From the NCBI RefSeq assembly GCF_041435055.1, contig NZ_CP108002.1, positions 5,022,001 to 5,086,000 on the forward strand: DNA of 64,000 bases. Direction: 5' to 3'. The position numbers were made by a program, and so were the translations under genes. The notes beneath the pieces are model-generated. The model was given only the letters and a program-made list of their open reading frames with translations. It was not told the DNA's origin and searched no databases. The DNA is from Streptomyces sp. NBC_00341 (GTDB lineage Bacteria > Actinomycetota > Actinomycetes > Streptomycetales > Streptomycetaceae). Shown one piece after another: positions 62,101 to 64,000 of the stretch; position 1 is the stretch's first letter, and every line of letters begins with the position of its first letter.

Positions 62101-62327
62101 CCGGCACCCCGGACACGTACGTCGAGCACGGCGAACTGCGCGCGGGCGGCGTCGAGCTGGACTGGCGCCGCACCCCGGACGGCACCGTGCACGCCGCCAC
62201 CCTGGAGGGCGTCGCGGCGGGCCTGGCCTGGGCGGCGGGCCAGTGGCCGCGCCGCTTCGAGGTCGCGGCGCTGCTGGAGGACCCGTCCCGCACCGCGGAA
62301 CTGGCCCGGGACCGCTGGTTCGACTGA
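59115..62327 (+). CDS. large GHKL ATPase, Hsp90/sacsin-N-terminal-like
   Basis: 1070 residues from GTG 59115; an ATG two codons later is also possible. Residues 20-180 form a Bergerat-fold ATP site: N-box VVELAQNAADAAARA, then AAANTGAPLD and GAVGRFGVGFAAVLAVSDEP as the lid region. This is the sacsin repeat/Hsp90 N-terminal type. The remaining 850 residues are Leu/Pro/Asp-rich alpha-beta repeats without recognised domains. Commonly annotated as a molecular chaperone Hsp90 in Streptomyces, though true Hsp90 middle and C-terminal domains are not evident. Confidence 0.9.
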   Translation: MSMNATEGADPFGTARLRRRVLDAWGAGPARFREDANAEEDLALGGYRDRLVVELAQNAADAAARAQAPGRLRLTLHPATATAPAVLAAANTGAPLDATGVESLSTLRASAKREGHEGAVGRFGVGFAAVLAVSDEPAVIGRHGGVRWSLAEARDLARDAAVGSPGLGDELRRRDGHVPLLRLPLPAEGTAPDGYDTVVVLPLRDGVAEDLVGRLLAAVDDALLLTLSGLDEIVIETPDAVRTLSRSQQGPYVNVDDSAHGTNRWRTVARHGPVEPALLVGRPLEERLRPHWSVTWAVPVDAEGAPVRPRTAPVVHAPTPTDEPLGVPALLIASLPLDTTRRHPAPGPLTDFLVQRAADAYAELLADWQPVSTATIALVPGPLGKGELDGALRAAILERLPRVAFLEPAAPRDPAAEPDRWDSWDAGTEEGRKATTALRPLEAEVLEGVGAGTVAVLAEVLPCLLPAGLERRVELRTLGVARVPLTEAIDRLAGLERDPVWWRRLYDSLSGIDPDRLSGLPVPLAGTESRGGDPDAPAVPRTTIGPRQILLPLPDALTGPVLDRLARLGLKVAHPDAAHPLLEKLGALPATPRAVLTTPQVRAAVAGSLDAGEIWDEDALDGEELVDTVLTLVRDADLVPGDEPWLGALALPDEDGEPAPAGELVLPGSPFATVMREGELALCDEELAERWGEQPLTACGVLATFALVRATDVVLDPDELEPRDGDFAESDDAGLLDAVDVWCEDILDQLPDTVVPPVATELVAVRDLDLVDDDAWPQALAMLARPPLRDALTQPVRVLLPDGTTQSVRPYTAWWLRDHPVLDGRRPAGLRADGGDPRLAGLYDPADATGFDDAQVLRALGVRTSVAALLDEPGGAAELLGRLADADRQVGPVQLHSLYTALAELDPEQVTLPDELRAVVDGEVRVVDAADAVIADAPDLLPLTGGLPLLPVAPANAAELAELFQVRRLGESVEAEVTSEGEEHRVPESVRVLLGPGTPDTYVEHGELRAGGVELDWRRTPDGTVHAATLEGVAAGLAWAAGQWPRRFEVAALLEDPSRTAELARDRWFD

Positions 62328-62430
62328 CCGCCCCGGTCCCGGTCCCGGCTCCCGCCCAAGCCCCGCGATTTCGGGGGCCTTCGCAGAATCTTCATATTCG
62401 CAGGCAACCCTTCACATACGTCGGCTGTCT

Positions 62431-62461
62431 GGTCTGTTGAGCCACTCCGGCTCAACAGACC
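62431..62461. terminator. perfect 13-bp hairpin before the secreted protein gene
   Basis: Arms GGTCTGTTGAGCC and GGCTCAACAGACC with a 5-base loop, about 100 bases after the Hsp90-like stop and 56 before the next start. Either the terminator of the upstream gene or a 5'-leader structure of the next. Confidence 0.6.
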
Positions 62462-62517
62462 GATCGGCCCCGCCGGTGCGCCTGCGCGCCAGGGGCCCCT
62501 TTCCCACAGGGAAAAAC

Positions 62518-63261
62518 ATGCGTATGCGTACCTCTGCGACCGTCGCCGTCGGTGCTCTGGCCCTGCTGGCCCTCGCCGTACCGGCCGCCCAGGCCAACGG
62601 CCACTACGGCGACACCGCCATCACCAAGGTGACGGTCAACGGTGGCAAGAACGTGGTGGTCGGCACCAGCGCCGTCAAGAAGTTCACCGTCGCGGTGACC
62701 GGCAAGGACAACTCCGGCATCAAGGGGATGGAAATAGAGCTGGTGGGCCCCGGGTTCGGCTACCTGACGCCGGACAGCACCAAGTGCTCCGGGAGCACCT
62801 GCACCGCCACGTTCACCGTCGCTCCCAAGGTCGACCTGCCGTACTCCAACGACGTAGCCGGTACCTGGTACGTCGACGCGTGGGTGGACGCCAAGGACGG
62901 CGACTACAACTGGAAGGAAAAGGCCGGCACCTTCAAGTTCCAGCGGGCGGCCACGCAGACCGTCGACGCCGCCCCCGAGCCGGTGAAGAAGGGGAAGACC
63001 ATCACGGTCACCGGCAAGCTGGCGCGGGCCAACTGGGACGACTTCAAGTACCACGGCTACACCAGCCAGTCGGTCAAGCTGCAGTTCCTCAAGAAGGGCA
63101 GCAAGACCTGGGGCACGGTGAAGACCGTCAAGACGAACAGCACCGGCACCCTGAAGACCACGGTGAAGGCCTCGGTCGACGGTTACTGGCGCTACAGCTT
63201 CGCGGGTACGACCTCCACTCCGGCCGTCAACTCCACGGGTGACTTCGTCGACGTGAAGTAG
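62518..63261 (+). CDS. secreted beta-rich protein (possibly DUF5707-like)
   Basis: 247 residues from ATG 62518. Clear signal peptide (RMRTSATVAVGALALLALAVPAAQA, cut before NGHYG). Two Ig-like beta domains are likely: residues 30-150 (TKVTVNGGKNVVVGTSAVKKFTVAVTGKDNSGIKG, with the Cys pair KCSGSTC) and residues 155-245 (VDAAPEPVKKGKTITVTGKLARANWDDFKYHG). Resembles exported Streptomyces proteins annotated DUF5707 or calcium-binding. No enzymatic motif. Ribosome site is weak (CAGGG). Confidence 0.87.
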   Translation: MRMRTSATVAVGALALLALAVPAAQANGHYGDTAITKVTVNGGKNVVVGTSAVKKFTVAVTGKDNSGIKGMEIELVGPGFGYLTPDSTKCSGSTCTATFTVAPKVDLPYSNDVAGTWYVDAWVDAKDGDYNWKEKAGTFKFQRAATQTVDAAPEPVKKGKTITVTGKLARANWDDFKYHGYTSQSVKLQFLKKGSKTWGTVKTVKTNSTGTLKTTVKASVDGYWRYSFAGTTSTPAVNSTGDFVDVK

Positions 63262-63288
63262 CCGGCCCGGTGGGCCGCCGCTTCCCCG

Positions 63289-64000
63289 CTACACCGGGAA
63301 GTGGCGGCTCACCAGGCGCCAGGCGTACTCCAGGGCGGCGGAGGCGATCACGGCGATCCCCACCGCCGTCCACGGCATCTGCGCGCCGACCAGCTTCAGC
63401 GCGAAGAAGTCCTGGAGCCAGGGCACCACGAGCACGATCAGGAACGCCGCCCCCATCGCCGCGACCAGGCAGATCCGCCACCAGGTGTAGGGGCGGGCGA
63501 TGATCGCCAGGACCCACATCGAGACCAGGAACAGCGTGAGGGTGGCCGCGCTGGTCTCCGCGTCCAGCGAGCCGGGGCCGGTGTAGACGTGCCGGGCGAT
63601 CAGGTACGTGGCGAAGGTGGCCGCGGCCGCGATGGTGCCGGACGGGACCGCGTACCGCATGACGCGTCGCACGAAGTGGGGGTGCGCGCGTTCCTTGTTG
63701 GGGGCCAGGGCGAGGAAGAACGCCGGGATGCCGATCGTCAGCGTCGACAGCAGGGTCAGGTGCCGGGGCAGGAACGGGTACTCGACCTGGAAGCAGACCA
63801 CCAGGACGGCCAGCAGCACCGAGTAGACGGTCTTCGTCAGGAACAGGGTGGCGACCCGGGTGATGTTGCCGATGACCCGGCGGCCCTCGGCCACGACGGA
63901 CGGCAGCGTCGCGAAGCTGTTGTTGAGCAGCACGATCTGGGCGACCGCGCGGGTGGCCTCCGAGCCGGAGCCCATCGAGACGCCGATGTCGGCGTCCTTG
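63289..64000 (-). CDS. P-type ATPase, C-terminal part (truncated by window edge)
   Basis: About 236 residues visible; the 5' end lies beyond the window. The visible start, KDADIGVSMGSGSEATRAVAQIVLLNNSF, is the end of the P-domain hinge typical of P-type ATPases. Six membrane helices follow, including TVYSVLLAVLVVCFQVEYPFLPRHLTLLSTLTIGIPAFFLALAPN, matching the CtpE-like calcium/cation branch of actinobacteria. The CPC motif of heavy-metal pumps is not in this part, so the ion is not defined here. Confidence 0.88.
   Translation of the reverse strand, partial: KDADIGVSMGSGSEATRAVAQIVLLNNSFATLPSVVAEGRRVIGNITRVATLFLTKTVYSVLLAVLVVCFQVEYPFLPRHLTLLSTLTIGIPAFFLALAPNKERAHPHFVRRVMRYAVPSGTIAAAATFATYLIARHVYTGPGSLDAETSAATLTLFLVSMWVLAIIARPYTWWRICLVAAMGAAFLIVLVVPWLQDFFALKLVGAQMPWTAVGIAVIASAALEYAWRLVSRHFPV

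Noticed and set aside
58977..62192. 1071-codon open frame antisense to the Hsp90-like gene
   Set aside because: Composition is typical of an antisense shadow, whereas the plus-strand product has a clear ATP-binding domain.
1..64000. CRISPR array or tRNA/rRNA genes
   Set aside because: No regularly spaced repeats and no recognisable tRNA arms or rRNA sequence were seen on reading both strands; a covariance search would be decisive.

Overview
The window is high-GC actinomycete chromosome, almost certainly Streptomyces. The case rests on GC-saturated third codon positions, frequent GTG starts, a mycothiol-dependent isomerase-type gene, paired HTH-DUF5753/DUF397 genes, futalosine-pathway menaquinone genes (mqnD, mqnB) and a copper set with CsoR-type palindromes. 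About 60 genes are supported. No rRNA, tRNA, CRISPR array or intact transposase was recognised. Most long antisense reading frames are GC-driven shadows.

Layout. 1-7.9 kb: small metabolic genes each next to a regulator (VOC protein, quinone reductase with a divergent MmyB-type regulator, HTH/DUF397 pair, an inositol-monophosphatase-like gene with an Asp-to-Cys change, AraC regulator with a divergent MFS pump). 7.9-14.1 kb: a carbohydrate locus with a ROK repressor, the last 16 or so codons of a deleted ABC permease, a Gfo/Idh/MocA oxidoreductase, a secreted 800-residue protein and a DMT transporter. 14.8-18.5 kb: a MurNAc operon (murR, murQ, murP) behind a palindromic operator. 18.5-26.3 kb: a Cmx-type efflux pump, an HD-domain gene, the pxpABC 5-oxoprolinase operon and two tandem paralogues of unknown function. 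26.3-29.6 kb: copper ATPase copA and divergent cutC. 30-39.6 kb: HelD, an XPB helicase, a second XPB-like protein and several membrane or hypothetical proteins. 40-44 kb: a four-gene iron-siderophore ABC importer.

44.8-52.9 kb is the main accessory region. Read from the right on the minus strand it holds a DUF6507-like protein, a 778-residue WXG/type VII-type effector with a variable C-terminal toxin-like domain, a 95-residue CdiI-like candidate immunity protein, and a downstream array of pentapeptide-repeat proteins, DUF6177-like proteins and small hypotheticals. A 650-bp indel-free duplication and a frameshifted pentapeptide remnant show recent expansion and decay of the array. No type VII secretion machinery is present, so the effector would rely on an apparatus encoded elsewhere.

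53-64 kb returns to core genes: a cold-shock protein, mqnD and mqnB, a DUF2771 lipoprotein, an MFS protein, a DUF3027 protein, an Hsp90/sacsin-like ATPase, a secreted beta-rich protein and the 3' end of a P-type ATPase.

Two intergenic regions (29.68-29.94 and 39.7-40.05 kb) carry a composite palindromic repeat. Its flanks are conserved but its inner stem arms differ between copies while staying complementary, the pattern of selection for structure. This element and the effector/immunity island are the two best candidates for undescribed biology.
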